Below, one piece after another: positions 38,716 to 49,840 of a DNA stretch of 64,000 nt. The number at the start of each line of letters is the position of its first letter. The stretch's first letter is position 1. Below the pieces are notes generated by a model. It searched no databases, was not told the origin of the DNA, and worked only from the letters and a program-made list of their open reading frames with translations. Both the position numbers and the translations under genes were made by a program. Source of the DNA: Saccopteryx bilineata (Eukaryota > Chordata > Mammalia > Chiroptera > Emballonuridae); NCBI RefSeq assembly GCF_036850765.1, contig NC_089498.1, positions 72,270,305 to 72,334,304 of the forward strand, written 5' to 3'.

Positions 38716-39059
38716 AAAAGTCAGTGTACAACCTCTCAGAGATTAGATTTGTAAGGTGGGAACTGAGAAAAGATTAGTTGAGATAGTACCAACACATAGA
38801 GATCACTTTCCCAGCTCAGGTTCTGTTTGAAAGAGCAGTAAATTCCCTAACATGAGCTGTTAAATGGTATCCCCAGGGATTCTGAGCTTGAACAGGCCTT
38901 GAGGAGTTTGGGTACTAGATATTCCAAAAATAGATTATTTAGTTTCCTGAGGCTTTTTTTAAGAGTGAGGTTGAGTTATGCCGACTTAAATGCATACTCA
39001 TTCAGTTCCTCTACTTCCAAATTCTGACCAGCAACATTTGATGTAAGAATACAATGTAG

Positions 39060-39435
39060 GCCCTGGCCAGTTGGCTCAGTGGTAGAGTGTCAGCCTGGCG
39101 TGCAGGAGTCCCAGGTTCGATTCCCGGCCAGGGCACACAGGAGGAGTGCCCATCTGCTTCTCCATCCCTCCCCCTTTCCTTCCTCTCTGTCTCTCTCTTC
39201 CCCTCCCACAGCCAAGGCTCCATTGGAGCAAAGTTTGCCTGGGCGCTGGGGATGGCTCTATGGCCTCTGCCTCAGGCACTAGAATGGTTCTGGTTGCAAC
39301 AGAGCAATGCCCCAGATGGGCAGAGCATCACCCCTTGGTGGGCATGCTGGGTGGATCCCGGTCAGGTGCATGCAGGATTCTGTCTGACTGCCTCACCATT
39401 TCCAACTTCAGAAAAATACAAAAAAAAAAAAAAAA
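39060..39435 (+). mobile_element. tRNA-derived SINE (CCCTGGCC type)
   Basis: The head has TTGGCTCAGTGGTAGAG (A box) and GGTTCGATTCC (B box), then the long G/C-rich body and an A-tail. Flanking ATACAATGTA on both sides is the target-site duplication. Confidence 0.95.
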
Positions 39436-39737
39436 TACAATGTAATGTAATGTAGGGAGATTCAACCAAAACACTGGCCTCTACTCTTCAAAATTATCAA
39501 TGTCATGTAAGACAGAGAAACTGATTCAGATTAATGAAGAATAAGATTAAAGAGACATGAAAACCAAATGAATCCTGGTCCAGAATGAAAAACACTATAA
39601 ATGTCACTATAGGGCAACTGGAAACACTTGAATGTGGTATGAGAATTAAATAGTATTGTATCAATGTTAAATTTCCTGATTTTATAATGGTATTGTGATT
39701 ATATGTGAATATTCTTGCCCTTAGAAAATATGCACTG

Positions 39738-40062
39738 GCCTGACCAGGTGGTGGCGCAGTGAATAGAGCGTCGGACTGGGATGCGGAAGGACCCAGGTTC
39801 GAGACCCCGAGGTCGCCAGCTTGAGCGCAGACTCATCTGGCTTAAGCAAAGAGCTCACCAGCTTGGACCCAAGGTCGCTGGCTCCAGCAGGGGGTTACTC
39901 GGTCTGCTGAAGGCCCACGGTCAAGGCACATGTGAGAAAGCAATCAATGAACAACTAAGAAGTCGCAACGCGCAACGAGAAACTGATGATTGATGCTTCT
40001 CATCTCTCTCCATTCCTGTCTGACTGTCCCTGTCTATCTCTGCCTCTGTAAAAAAAAAAAAA
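39738..40062 (+). mobile_element. tRNA-derived SINE (CCTGACCAGGTGG type, long)
   Basis: The head CCTGACCAGGTGGTGGCGCAG includes an A-box-like part and GGTTCGAGACC as B box. The body repeats 'aaggtcgctggct', then 'ggcacatgtgagaaagcaatcaatgaacaac', and ends in a poly(A) tail. A perfect 15-bp duplication AGAAAATATGCACTG flanks it (39723-39737 and 40063-40077). Confidence 0.95.
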
Positions 40063-40514
40063 AGAAAATATGCACTGAAGTATTTTGAAGTAAAGGAGAT
40101 GGGTACCTACAACTTTCTCTCAAATAGATTAGAAAAAAATAGGAAGATAAAGACAAAAATTAAATAATAAACGAATGTAGGAAAATGTGAAATTTTGATA
40201 AATCTGGGTGAAGGGTATGCAGGAGTTTTTTATACTACCATAATTTTCTTTGTTTGAAATTATTTCCAAAAATATATTTAAAAAGAAGATTCTAAAAAAT
40301 AATTTTAAAGTTCTGAGAAAAAATTATTTTCAACCTAAATTCTGTGTCTAAACTATTATTCAAGTATTTGAACAAAATAAAGACATGTTTAGATATCTAA
40401 AACTCAGGATATTTCTTAGACTATAAACTTTTATTGAAATTCTTATTAAAGAGTATGCTCCAGCAAAAAAAAACCCAGCATGATATATTCCATGATATTG
40501 GAATTCATTGGAAT

Positions 40515-40644
40515 TTCAATGACACTTATAGTTGTCAACAGCAACTCTTGTGGCAGGAAAACGACCCTGATGGAGGTGACACTCAGACAACTTAATTAAT
40601 GAAGGAAGGAGAATTTATTAGTAGCCGGTGGAGCACATGAGGTT
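40515..40644 (-). repeat. LTR-like fragment, inverted-repeat arm 2
   Basis: Reverse complement of 38586-38715 over 130 bp with a few differences. The two arms are 1.8 kb apart and separated by two SINEs. Two insertions of one LTR family in opposite orientation, or a local inverted duplication, would both explain this. Confidence 0.7.
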
Positions 40645-41385
40645 CTATAGTATATGCATAGAAATTAATAAAATATATAGTTAAGCCTAAATAATTATTG
40701 TTTTATTGATAGCAATTGAACAAAACTACCAATTTTGAGAATTTTCTTCTCAACAAAAGAAAGAGTTCTAGGGAAACAGAAAGTAAAACCATCCCCAGGT
40801 TATTCCTTATTCTGAATAAGGAGGAAGATAAACTGTGGACATTCACAGGAGATGTTGTATTTTAAAAATTTAAAGATATCCATGGTATCATCAGAAGAAA
40901 TGATGGAGTAAGGATTTCTGAAAGTCCTCTCTCTCAGAAAAACAATTAAAACAATAGCAAAGGTTGTCAAAACCAATTTTTTCAGAATTATACAAATTAA
41001 AAGTTTACAGTGATCTGGAGAGCATTAATTAAAGAAAACTGGATGACACTTGACTGGTTCTATTTCCATATTGCCCTCCCCAGGTCAGTGGTGGCCTTGA
41101 AAATGAACAGCCTAAAACCACAATGAAAATCAGCAGCCTAAAGCCATGCTCTTATGTGGGGTGGGCGGGGATGGGAGAGCAGGAGACAGAACAAGATTGG
41201 AACTCATTCAAGGCCACAGTTTCAGGGAATGGTCATTACCTGACCTGTCTGGTCATTCCCTGGAAGGCCCTATTCACAGGGTTATCTTTACTTGACCTGA
41301 TTCAGAGTTATCCCAATGAAAACAGTTTCTTCTACAGGGATATTTTTGAAAAACCATCAGCAATGGTTGTTTAACATTATGGCTG

Positions 41386-41561
41386 TTAGCCTGACCTGTG
41401 GTGGCGCAGTGGATAAAGCGTCAACCTGGAAACACTGAGGTTGCCGGTTCGAAACCCTGGGCTTGCCTGGTCAAGGCGCATATGGGAGTTGATGCTTCCT
41501 GCTCCTCCCCCCTTCTCTCTCTCTCTCCTCTCTATAATGAATAAATAAAATCTAAAAAAAA

Positions 41562-41592
<31 letters not shown>
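41386..41592 (+). mobile_element. tRNA-derived SINE (CCTGACCTGTGG type, short)
   Basis: The head CCTGACCTGTGGTGGCGCAGTGGATAAAG and B box GGTTCGAAACC are followed by 'ttgcctggtcaaggcgcatatgggagttgatgcttcc', a (CT)n stretch and a long A-tail. The perfect 13-bp duplication AACATTATGGCTG lies at 41373 and 41593. Confidence 0.95.
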
Positions 41593-41594
<2 letters not shown>

Positions 41595-41637
41595 CATTAT
41601 GGCTGCCTGAGTGGTAGATAACAGTTGAAACAAACAA

Positions 41638-44475
41638 CAGTCTACCCAAGCCCCACAGGGGGGCAATTCGATAGTTAAGGGGGGCAATTTGAAAATGGAC
41701 TCGACACAACTTTAACTCTTTCGCCCGGCCATTTAAATGCAATGCTAGATATCGGTGCCAAATTTAACAAAAAATGCAATTCTTAAATAATTGCGGTAAA
41801 TAATTATTAAGTATAATTTCATTTGACAAGACCAAAATATCAACTGGGTGATTGGTGTCCTCAAGTAAACTTCGTCCTGGGTTCACCGCGGAGCGTGCCA
41901 TCTGCCGCAGGGAACCCTGGAAGTTTTAAAAACTCGCTAAACAACGCAGTTATTCTCACCTAATTGGCCCATCGCAACTTCTGTAGTGTTTCACATCATT
42001 TAGTTGTTGTTAATTTGAAATAAGTGTCAGTCAAAACTGTTGTAAAAGCTCGTTGATTTAATAAATATATATATATATATTGTATAGATATAATTGGTAA
42101 GTATTTGATTTTATTTTTATCAATATTAAACTCTTTATTAAGTACTTCTTGCATCGGGGCTAGAAAGCACTAATATTTTATAAATATTATTGGGGCTATA
42201 ATAGTGCATGCATGACAATTTTAATTTTAGAAGCATAACTTTCCAGAAAATTTTGTCTAGTGGAAAAAATATAGATACCTTTTGATTTGCGGTGATAGTG
42301 TAGTAAATGTGTTATATACATTTAAATAAATATGAATTTTCAGTATACGTTTACTCTTTGTCACATTGAATATATTTTAACACATATTTTAATATTAGTT
42401 TTTAATTGATCTTATTTTTATTTCTTATAGCCCATAGTAAAATGAGTGGTGCAAGCAAGAAAAAAACTCATCAATATTCGGAGGAATATTTAAAATTTGG
42501 GTTCATACTCGCTGTTCACGATGAGCAGATTCCTTTTTGTCTTTTATGCCAGCAATGCTTGACCAACGAATCAATGAAACGAGGTCGTCTTGAGGCGCAT
42601 TTGAAGGCGAAACATAGTGCTCATATTAATTCAGATTTGAGTTACTTTAAAACTTTAAAGAAAAATTTTGAAAAAAGAACATTAAAGTCTCTATTTACTG
42701 CTCATACTTCAACTAATAATCATGTTCTTGAGGCTAGTTATCAAATTTCTTTATTCATCGCTAAAACTGGAGAAAATCACACTATAGGAGAGAATTTAAT
42801 AAAACCATCAATATCAGCATTTCTTAAAACGGTTCTTGAAAAAGATGACAAAGATGTAAAAGCTATGCCACTCAGTGACAATACTGTTAGCAGAAGAATA
42901 GACGAAATGAGTGAGGATATTGAAAAACAACTTACTGAAAAGCTGAAAACAAGAAAATTCTCCTTGCAAATGGATGAATCAACTTTGAGAGACAGTGAGG
43001 CAGTATTGATAACTTACATAAGATATATTGATAAAGGACATTTTGCTGAAGAAATGTTGTTCTGTAAAAGATTAGAAAGCACCACTACCTCCAAAGATAT
43101 ATATAATAAGCTAAAAAACTACTTAGATGTCAATGATATACCAATGAAAATATAACATCTTGTGCTGCAGATGGTGCTCCCAATATGATGGGCAAGAAAA
43201 ATGGCTGCTTAAAATTGATGAAAGATGCGAATCCAGAAATGATTCTTGTGCATTGTGTTATTCATAGGGAAAACTTGGTAGCTAAAAACATCTCGCCTGT
43301 TCTGAATGAAGTATTACATACAGTAATAAAGTGTGTTAATGCTATTAAAGCTAGTGCCAAATATGAGTGTCTTTTCGAGCTATTTTGTGAAGAACAAAAT
43401 GAAGACCATGTGAGACTTTACTTCATACTGAAGTAAGGTGGCTATCTAAAGGAAACTGTTTGAAAAGATTTATGGAACTGTTTGATACTCTTAGTGATTT
43501 TTTAAGCGACAAACCTGAAATGAAGTATTTGTTAACAATAGATGGTAAAGCATTTGTGAGTTATTTAGCCGATATCTTTGAAAATTAAATATATTAAATA
43601 AGCAACTTCAAGGAACAAATGAAACTCTTGTCAATGCAAAAGCAAAGATATTTGGTTTCATTACCAATATTGAGTTATGTCAGAAACATATTAACAACAA
43701 AAACTTGAAACAGTTTCATTGGCTCCAAAAATGTGAAGTAACTGATACCGCTTTACTTGTTATTGTCAATCATTTGAATGTTCTATTGGCTGATTTAAAA
43801 GAAAGATTTTCTGATTTAAAACAAATTGATTTCCCAACATGGATGATGCAGCCAATGTTAGTGGATTTGTCTGATATATCAAATATGCAGTATCAAGAAG
43901 AACTCGTAGAATTGCAAAATGATGAGTCAGTTAAAGCTTTATTTAATATCAAAGGAGCAATGGCATGGCTTTGTGAGGAAACAGAAATCAAATACCCAAA
44001 TTCAACCAAATGTGCAAGAAAACTATTGCTACCGTTTCCATCTTCATTTTTAGCTGAATGTGGATTTAGTGCTGTAAATGATTTACTGGTAAAAAAAAGA
44101 AATCGGCTGGATATAACACAACGTGGAGACTTGAGACTAAAGCTAACCAAATTGGAACCTAATATAAAATCTCTGTGCAGCAAGCATCAAGCACAAGGAT
44201 CACACTAAATTAAAATAATAAATTAATATAGAAAAATCTGTATTAAAATTATTTGGAATTTAAATTTCTGTTTTTCATTATATGTTTTGAAATTTTACTT
44301 ACTGTGTTTTGTTAACAATTTCATAGTGATTTCTTCCTAGAACCTATCATTTATGTTTATTAAGTGAACAAATCAATTTTTTAATGTTAAAAATTATGTA
44401 TGTTACATGGGGGGGACATAAAAATTTTAGAAAGGTTAAGGTGGGGCATGGCACAAAAAAGGTTGGGAAACACTG
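41638..44475 (+). mobile_element. Nearly full-length hAT transposon (autonomous type, inactivated)
   Basis: The right end is GGTTGGGAAACACTG. The left end CAGTCTACCCAA is a degenerate partner, with a probable small deletion just inside it. The flanks ACAAACAA and ATAACCAA agree at 6 of 8 positions, consistent with an old 8-bp duplication. The 2.84-kb length and single transposase region are typical of autonomous hAT elements. A TTTCTTATAG acceptor-like site lies 11 bases before the presumed start codon, so the original mRNA may have had a 5' intron. The right end is clear; the left boundary is inferred. Confidence 0.8.
42442..44208 (+). pseudogene. hAT transposase with BED finger, frameshifted
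   Basis: The presumed start at 42442 opens MSGASKKK. A BED-type zinc finger follows with C33-x2-C36 and H53-x4-H58. The first catalytic motif LQMDEST puts the acidic residue at D178. Frame changes occur near 43150, near 43412 and between about 43588 and 43600, with a stop at 43153. Past the first break comes the ADGAP/MMG motif, past the second LHTEVRWLSKG, and near the C-terminus (about 44000-44100) the hATC dimerisation block KLLLPFPSSFLAECGFSA. The architecture resembles domesticated ZBED5/SCAND3-type proteins and their hAT ancestors. Function is lost as it stands. It differs from SPIN-type transposase, as far as I can recall it, at the N-terminus. Confidence 0.9.
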
Positions 44476-45010
44476 ATAACCAAAATGTTCTAAAGAGTAA
44501 AGCTGGAGAATGAGACACCCATAGGAGGCTTTTAAAAGCTTCAACATATTCCTGGTAATGTAGAAGTCCACATACATGCATAACAGCTGTGCATATGGTC
44601 AAGAAAAAACTGAGAAAGCCTAAGCTATCACCTTTGGATGACCTTGAGGCCCTGTACAGCAAGTTAGGCCTGAGACAGAGTTGTCAACTACCTGGCTGAG
44701 TGATGAAGGGATGCTCCAACATATACACAGAGACATTTGGCAAAGAATGAAAGATGTATTGGTTCTATCCATTTGAGGACATTTCTGTCTAATCATCAGC
44801 TGATGTCTAAGCTAACAGAGCAGAGACTTCAGTGGCCACACATGGCAAAGAATACAGACTTCACAGAATTATTCATAAAAGTTAATAAAAATCAAAACAG
44901 CAATAAGAAAGAGTTACAACAGAAAATTCTGGGGAGGATAAAAAATCTGCTTTCTAGATATATATTATTTAAAGTGTTGTTTTAATTAGAAATTTAAAGA
45001 TATGCAGAAG

Positions 45011-45140
45011 TAAGAAAGAAAGAAGGAAGAAAGGGAAGATAGATGGATGGAAGGAAGGAAGGAAGGAAGGAAGGAAGGAAGGAAGGAAGGAAGGAAGGAA
45101 GGAAGGAAGGAAGGAAAGAAGGAAGGAAAGAAGGGAGGAA
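45011..45140. repeat. (GGAA)n microsatellite
   Basis: A purine-only tract dominated by about 16 tandem GGAA units with flanking GAAA/GAAG variants. It sits in the L1 remnant. GGAA microsatellites can bind ETS factors, but nothing here shows such a role. Confidence 0.95.
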
Positions 45141-46282
45141 AAACATACACAGAAAAAAAAGTGGGTGGTAGAAACTGTCCTTGTGGAAGTCCAGAGAGTG
45201 GATTTACTAGACAAAGACATTAAAATCACTATATTATATATGTTTAAAGAACTAAATGAAAATATAGAACAGTGTCTCATCATATAAAAAATATTTTTAA
45301 ACAATAAAAATTATAAAACAGAACAAATAGAAATTCTGGGGCCTAAAACTACAACTGAAATGAAAATGTATTTAAAAAAAAGAATGAAAAATTTATTAGA
45401 GACATTCAATAGCAGATTTGAGTATACAGAAGACAGAGTCAGCAAATTTGAGATAAGTCAACTGAGATTATCCAGCCTGTGAAACAGAAAGAATAAATAA
45501 GTAAGTAAATAAATAAATAAATAAATAAAACTAAACAAGGCTCAGGGATATGTGGGACATTATCAAGCATGCCAATATGTGCATAACAGAGGTCTCAGAA
45601 AAAGAGTGAAAGGGACAGAAAAAATATTTAAAGAAATATGTACAAAAGGGCAGATGTAAATAGTACCTTATTAATAATTACACTAAATGTAAATAAATTA
45701 AACTTGCCAAATAAAACAGAGATTATCAGAATAAACTTAAAAAATGTTTAATATAAATATATGCTATCTATGAGACATATTTTTAATTCAAAGACATAAA
45801 TAGGTTGAAAAGAAAAGAATGAAAAAAAGATATACCATCCAAACAGTAATCAAAAGAGTATTGGAGTAGCTATACTAATATCTGACAATATAAACTTTAA
45901 GACAAAAATTTTACTAGAGACAAAGAAGGGTGTTTTATAAAGGGTCATCTCATCAAAAAGACATAAAAATTATAAATATGTATGTGACTACCAACAGATC
46001 CCCAAATACAGAAAGAATTGAAAAGAAAAACAGACCATTATAAAATAATAGTTCAAAACATCAGTAACTCACTTTCAATAATGCATAAAACAACAAGGTA
46101 GCAGATCAATAAGAAAATAGAACTCTTAAACAATAGTATAAACAAACCAAACCTAACAGACATCTATGAAGCATTTCACCCAGAAACAAACAACAGAATG
46201 AACATTCTTCTGAAGTATACATTGAAGATTCTTAAGGATAGACCATAAATTAGGCAACAAAACAATTATCAATAAATTTTAT

Positions 46283-46492
46283 TTTATTTTTTTAAATTTT
46301 TTTTTATTATTCATTTTAGAGAGGAGAGGGAGAGACAGAGAGAGAGAGGAGAGACAGAGAGAGAGAAGGGGGGAGGAGCTGGAAGCATCAACTCCAGCTT
46401 GTGCCTTGACCAGGCAAGCCCAGGGTTTCGAACCAGCGACCTCAGCATTTCCAGGTCGACGCTTTATCCACTGTGCCACCACAGGTCAGGCT
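46283..46492 (-). mobile_element. tRNA-derived SINE (CCTGACCTGTGG type), reverse
   Basis: On the - strand it starts CCTGACCTGTGGTGGCACAG with B box GGTTCGAAACC, followed by a (CT)n stretch and A-rich tail. Flanking TCAATAAATTTTA on both sides is the target-site duplication. It lies within the L1 endonuclease region. Confidence 0.95.
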
Positions 46493-46778
46493 CAATAAAT
46501 TTTAAAAAATTGAAATGATACAAACTATGTTTTCTGAAATTATGTTTATGGAATTGAATTAGAAATCAATAACACAAAGCAATTTAGAAAATGACAAATA
46601 TGAGGAAACTAAATAATGTATTACTAAATAACCAAGGGATCAAGAAATTACAAGGAAATTAGAAAATACTTTGCATGAATAAAAATAAAACATTACAAAA
46701 CATATAGGATGAAGTTAAAGCAATGTTTGTTGAAAAATGTATAGCTTCACATGCTTCAACTTAAAAAAGAAAAAAAAA

Positions 46779-47127
46779 GCCCTGGCCAATTGGCTCAGTG
46801 GATAGAGCAAAGGCCGGGCATGCAGATGTCCTAGATTTAATCCTCAGTCAGGGCACACATAAAAAGCGACTATCTGCTTCTCTTCCCCTCCACCTCCCCC
46901 TTCTCTCTCTCTCTCTTCCCCTCCCGCAGCCAGTGGCTAGGTTGGTTTGAGGGTAGCCCAGGACGCTGAGTATAGCTCAGTAGGTCCAAGCATCAGCTTC
47001 AGGATATCTCGATTGATTCAAGCATTGGCCCCAGATGGGAGTTGCTGGGTGGATCCCAGTTGGAGAACATGCAGGAGTCTGTCTCTATATCTTCTCTCCT
47101 TTTACTTTAAAAAGGGGGGTGGGGGAA
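46779..47127 (+). mobile_element. tRNA-derived SINE (CCCTGGCC type), diverged
   Basis: Starts GCCCTGGCCAATTGGCTCAGTGGATAGAG, with a damaged B box (AGATTTAATCC), and keeps the CACACA...CTATCTGCTTCTC body. It ends in a G-rich, A-poor tail. It is an older copy. Confidence 0.85.
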
Positions 47128-47169
47128 TATCAAGTAAATAACTTAATTTTTGCCTGAAGAAAACAAAAC

Positions 47170-47455
47170 AAGTCACAAGTTTGATTCCTGGTCAGGGTAC
47201 ACAGGAGAGGCAACCATTCACTTCTCCCCACTCCCTTCTCTCCCTCTTTCCCTCCTGCAGCCAGTGGCTCTATTGGTTCAGGTGGCCCCGGGCACCGAAG
47301 CTAGCTCTCTTGGAGCACATCACCCTCAGGCACTAAAAATAGCTCAATGCTGAACATCAACTCCAGATGGGGTTGGCGGATGGATCTTGGGTCAAGGTGT
47401 ATGCAGGAGTCTGACTCATTATCTCCCCTCCTCTCACCTTAAAAAAAAGAAAAAG
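47170..47455 (+). mobile_element. 5'-truncated SINE (CCCTGGCC type)
   Basis: It starts at the B-box region (GTTTGATTCCTGGTCAGGG) and continues through the same body as the copy at 46779 into an A-rich tail. The tRNA-like head is missing. It lies 40 bp after the previous SINE. Confidence 0.8.
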
Positions 47456-47757
47456 AAGGCAAACTAATCCAAAGAAAGCACAAGGAAAGAAATAATAAAG
47501 ACTCAATCAGAAATTAATGAAATAAAGAATAGAAAAACAGTAGAGAAAAATCATTTAAAACAAAAGTATTTTGTTCTAAAAATTATTTTAATATTGATTT
47601 AGCTAGAAAAAGAAAGATAATTCAAATCACTAAAGTCAGAATGAAAGAGGGACTTTATTACTGACCTTGCAAAAATAAAAGAAAGTGTAAAGGAATACTA
47701 TGAGTTATTTGTATGCCTACAAATTAGACAACCTAAATTTTTTTTAAGAAGAAAATT

Positions 47758-47763
47758 TTTATT
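47758..47763 (-). terminator. Poly(A) signal AATAAA of the EIF2S3 retrocopy
   Basis: TTTATT on the + strand reads AATAAA on the - strand. It lies about 12-20 nt before the A-tract that ends the insertion, the normal spacing for a processed mRNA end. Confidence 0.85.
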
Positions 47764-48053
47764 TCAAATGGGTTTGGTGGTTAATGTGATACAGCAAAAG
47801 CTGGTTGTAGCAGGTCCATTTGAAACCAGCAATGATTATACATTAGACATTATTGGTGATGGATTAATTTCTGGAAGATACAAACCCATGCTTTTTGCAC
47901 TTGTTATGGACTATTTCAGTACTAGAAGTTACATTTTCATTGCCAGAAAATGAGATAACAGCTACTAGGCTGAAATTCATTCCCCAGCACAGCTTTGAAA
48001 ATATCTCCCTAGACTAAGACTATCAATAGTAAATGTGACTTGATCCAAATTCT

Positions 48054-49472
48054 TTAGTCATCATCTACTGTTGGTTTGATTGTCACTCCTCTTCTGATCT
48101 GACCCCAACCAATTAAACGCCAGTGTTTCTCAACTCTTCGGCTAAGGGCAATTTTTTCTCCAACTTCTGTGCACACAGGATTGGTCAAAACGATTTTGCC
48201 CAAATCAGCCTTGACTGCACTAACTCTTCCTCCAGTCGACAGGGATCCTATGTTCACCATGAGCACTTCATTCTTAGATAACTTTTGCACCTTTGCTGCT
48301 TTCTTGTCTCCTTCAGTGCGCAGGCCCAGAAGCCGTCTAAGCAGGAAATAGGAGATTTCCAATTCTGTGAAGATCTCAGGTAAAGCTCCAACTGCACCAA
48401 GTACCTGCCCCACCATTCTGTCAGCCCGGCACAACGTGGGGTCAATTTTTGTTCCAACTCCAATAAGACCTCCTGGAGCAGCATACTGAAGATCATTATG
48501 TTCCGCAAAGAGGGACACAATTTTGGAAAAGATTAGTTTACACATGAGTTTTCCTTCACAATCTTTGGAAACAATACCAGGTCTGACTTCAATCTCCTGG
48601 CCCATCTTTAACACTCCTTTTAGAATACTACCACCAGCTACACCCCCCTTGAGGTCATCAACTTCACAGCCAGGTTTGTTGACATCAAAGGATCTAATAA
48701 CAATAAGTTGAGGTTCTGAAGTAAAATCTCTTGGGGGCACCGGAATTTTCTTGACTATGTACTCACAGACAACTTCAATATTGTACTTCAGCTGGGCAGA
48801 AATTGGAATAATAGGAGCTCCTTCTGCTACTGTACCTTGTACAAATGCAAGGATCTGTTCATACTGTTCTTTAGCCTGACTTTCTTTTACCAAATCAATT
48901 TTATTTTGTAGAATCAAAATATGCTTCAGTTTCATGATTTCGATAGCAGCCAGGTGTTCAGAAGTCTGAGGTTGAGGACAAGACTCATTACCAGCTATCA
49001 ACAGAAGAGCTGCATCCATCACTGCTGCACCATTCAGCATGGTAGCCATCAAAATGTCATGGCCAGGACAGTCAACAAAGGAAACGTGTCTGACTAATTT
49101 GAAGTTCCCTTTGGTCCCTGGAATGTCTGTAGGAAACTCATCAGTTGTACTACTTCCACAGGATTTATAACATTCCGGCCGAGGACAACTTGAGTCATCA
49201 AGTTTATAAATCTTAGCATTAGCATATCCAAGCTTGATTGTAATATTTCTTTCTAGTTCATTTTTGAACCTGACGGTGTGAACTCCAGAAATAGCTTTTA
49301 CAACCGTGGATTTCCCATGAGCTACATGACCAATTGTACCTATATTAATTGTGGCTTGTCTGCTGATAACTTCGTGTGAAAGTGGAGTCAATTTAGTAAC
49401 ATCCAAAGTTGCAAGATCTTGGCGAGAAAGGTGCGGCTGGCCCAGCGTCACTCCGGAATCGCCCTCCGCCAT
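48054..49472 (-). CDS. EIF2S3: Intact intronless eIF2 subunit gamma retrogene
   Basis: One open frame of 472 codons, the full length of vertebrate eIF2 gamma, from [20 protein letters not shown] to a TAA stop. eIF2 gamma is the GTP-binding core of eIF2, which brings initiator Met-tRNA to the 40S ribosome in the cytoplasm. Visible GTPase motifs are G1 GHVAHGKST (48-56), G3 DCPGH (134-138) and G4 NKID (190-193). The cysteine knuckle CPRPEC...C is at 96-105. The parental gene has introns and is X-linked in mammals, so this uninterrupted copy is a retrogene. Compared with the human parent from memory there are roughly a dozen substitutions, mostly near the N-terminus and at scattered sites (e.g. 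Leu replacing Pro in CK-L-IFSK). The start codon has a strong context, A at -3 and G at +4. It may be functional like human EIF2S3B, or just young. No expression evidence is available. Confidence 0.93.
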   Translation of the reverse strand: MAEGDSGVTLGQPHLSRQDLATLDVTKLTPLSHEVISRQATINIGTIGHVAHGKSTVVKAISGVHTVRFKNELERNITIKLGYANAKIYKLDDSSCPRPECYKSCGSSTTDEFPTDIPGTKGNFKLVRHVSFVDCPGHDILMATMLNGAAVMDAALLLIAGNESCPQPQTSEHLAAIEIMKLKHILILQNKIDLVKESQAKEQYEQILAFVQGTVAEGAPIIPISAQLKYNIEVVCEYIVKKIPVPPRDFTSEPQLIVIRSFDVNKPGCEVDDLKGGVAGGSILKGVLKMGQEIEVRPGIVSKDCEGKLMCKLIFSKIVSLFAEHNDLQYAAPGGLIGVGTKIDPTLCRADRMVGQVLGAVGALPEIFTELEISYFLLRRLLGLRTEGDKKAAKVQKLSKNEVLMVNIGSLSTGGRVSAVKADLGKIVLTNPVCTEVGEKIALSRRVEKHWRLIGWGQIRRGVTIKPTVDDD

Positions 49473-49840
49473 CTTGTCCGGAGAGAAAGGCAGTCCCCAT
49501 GGCGACAGGCTGACGTACAGGCAGGCCCGCCAGTGCGGGGGGGGGGGGGGGGGGGGGGCGGAGGAGGGGCGGGGCGAAGGGAAGGTAGACTAGGGCACTG
49601 GCCAGGGAACCGGGGATGGCCGGTGCAGTAGGGCCTCACTGCTTGGACTTCTTTCTGCCTGGGTTCATATATTACCTGCCGAGAAGTTGACCAGAAAACA
49701 CGAGACAAAGTTTCGCGACCTATTTGTCTCAGATCTGTTGCTTATTTGGGCAGGCATATGTGACGGCAGCCCCGAAAAGGCCCCTTGCTGGGCAGGTGAA
49801 ACCAACAAAGCGAGCTAGCTGGTAACGGAGAGGTCATTTC
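49473..49840 (-). promoter_or_regulatory. Long GC-rich 5' leader of the retrocopy
   Basis: This 368-bp segment lies between the start codon and the 5' target-site duplication, so it came in with the retrocopy. Its proximal part is CpG-rich and includes a run of 23 cytosines on the coding strand (49536-49558) and a GGGGCGGGG-type Sp1 motif nearby. The known EIF2S3 5' UTR, as I recall it, is much shorter. This leader may therefore derive from a transcript that started upstream and carried parental promoter sequence. That is inference. Confidence 0.5.

Larger units (their letters stand above)
47741..49840 (-). mobile_element. L1-mobilised EIF2S3 retrocopy (whole insertion)
   Basis: The insert is bounded by a perfect 16-bp duplication TAGACAACCTAAATTT (47725-47740 and 49841-49856). 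In the sense direction the 5' flank reads ATT|AAATTT, close to the L1 endonuclease TT|AAAA site. The 3' end has a short A-tract preceded by AATAAA. It carries a 368-bp 5' leader, a 472-codon frame and a 3' UTR of about 310 bp. The host sequence is an old L1 RT region. Confidence 0.93.

Noticed and set aside
45011..45140. Regular short repeats that might suggest an array
   Set aside because: A continuous GGAA microsatellite has no spacers. No CRISPR-like array exists anywhere in the window.
49448..49708. Pro-rich open frame upstream of the EIF2S3 retrocopy start
   Set aside because: It is the translation of the C-homopolymer leader in another frame, and there is no reason to think it is translated.
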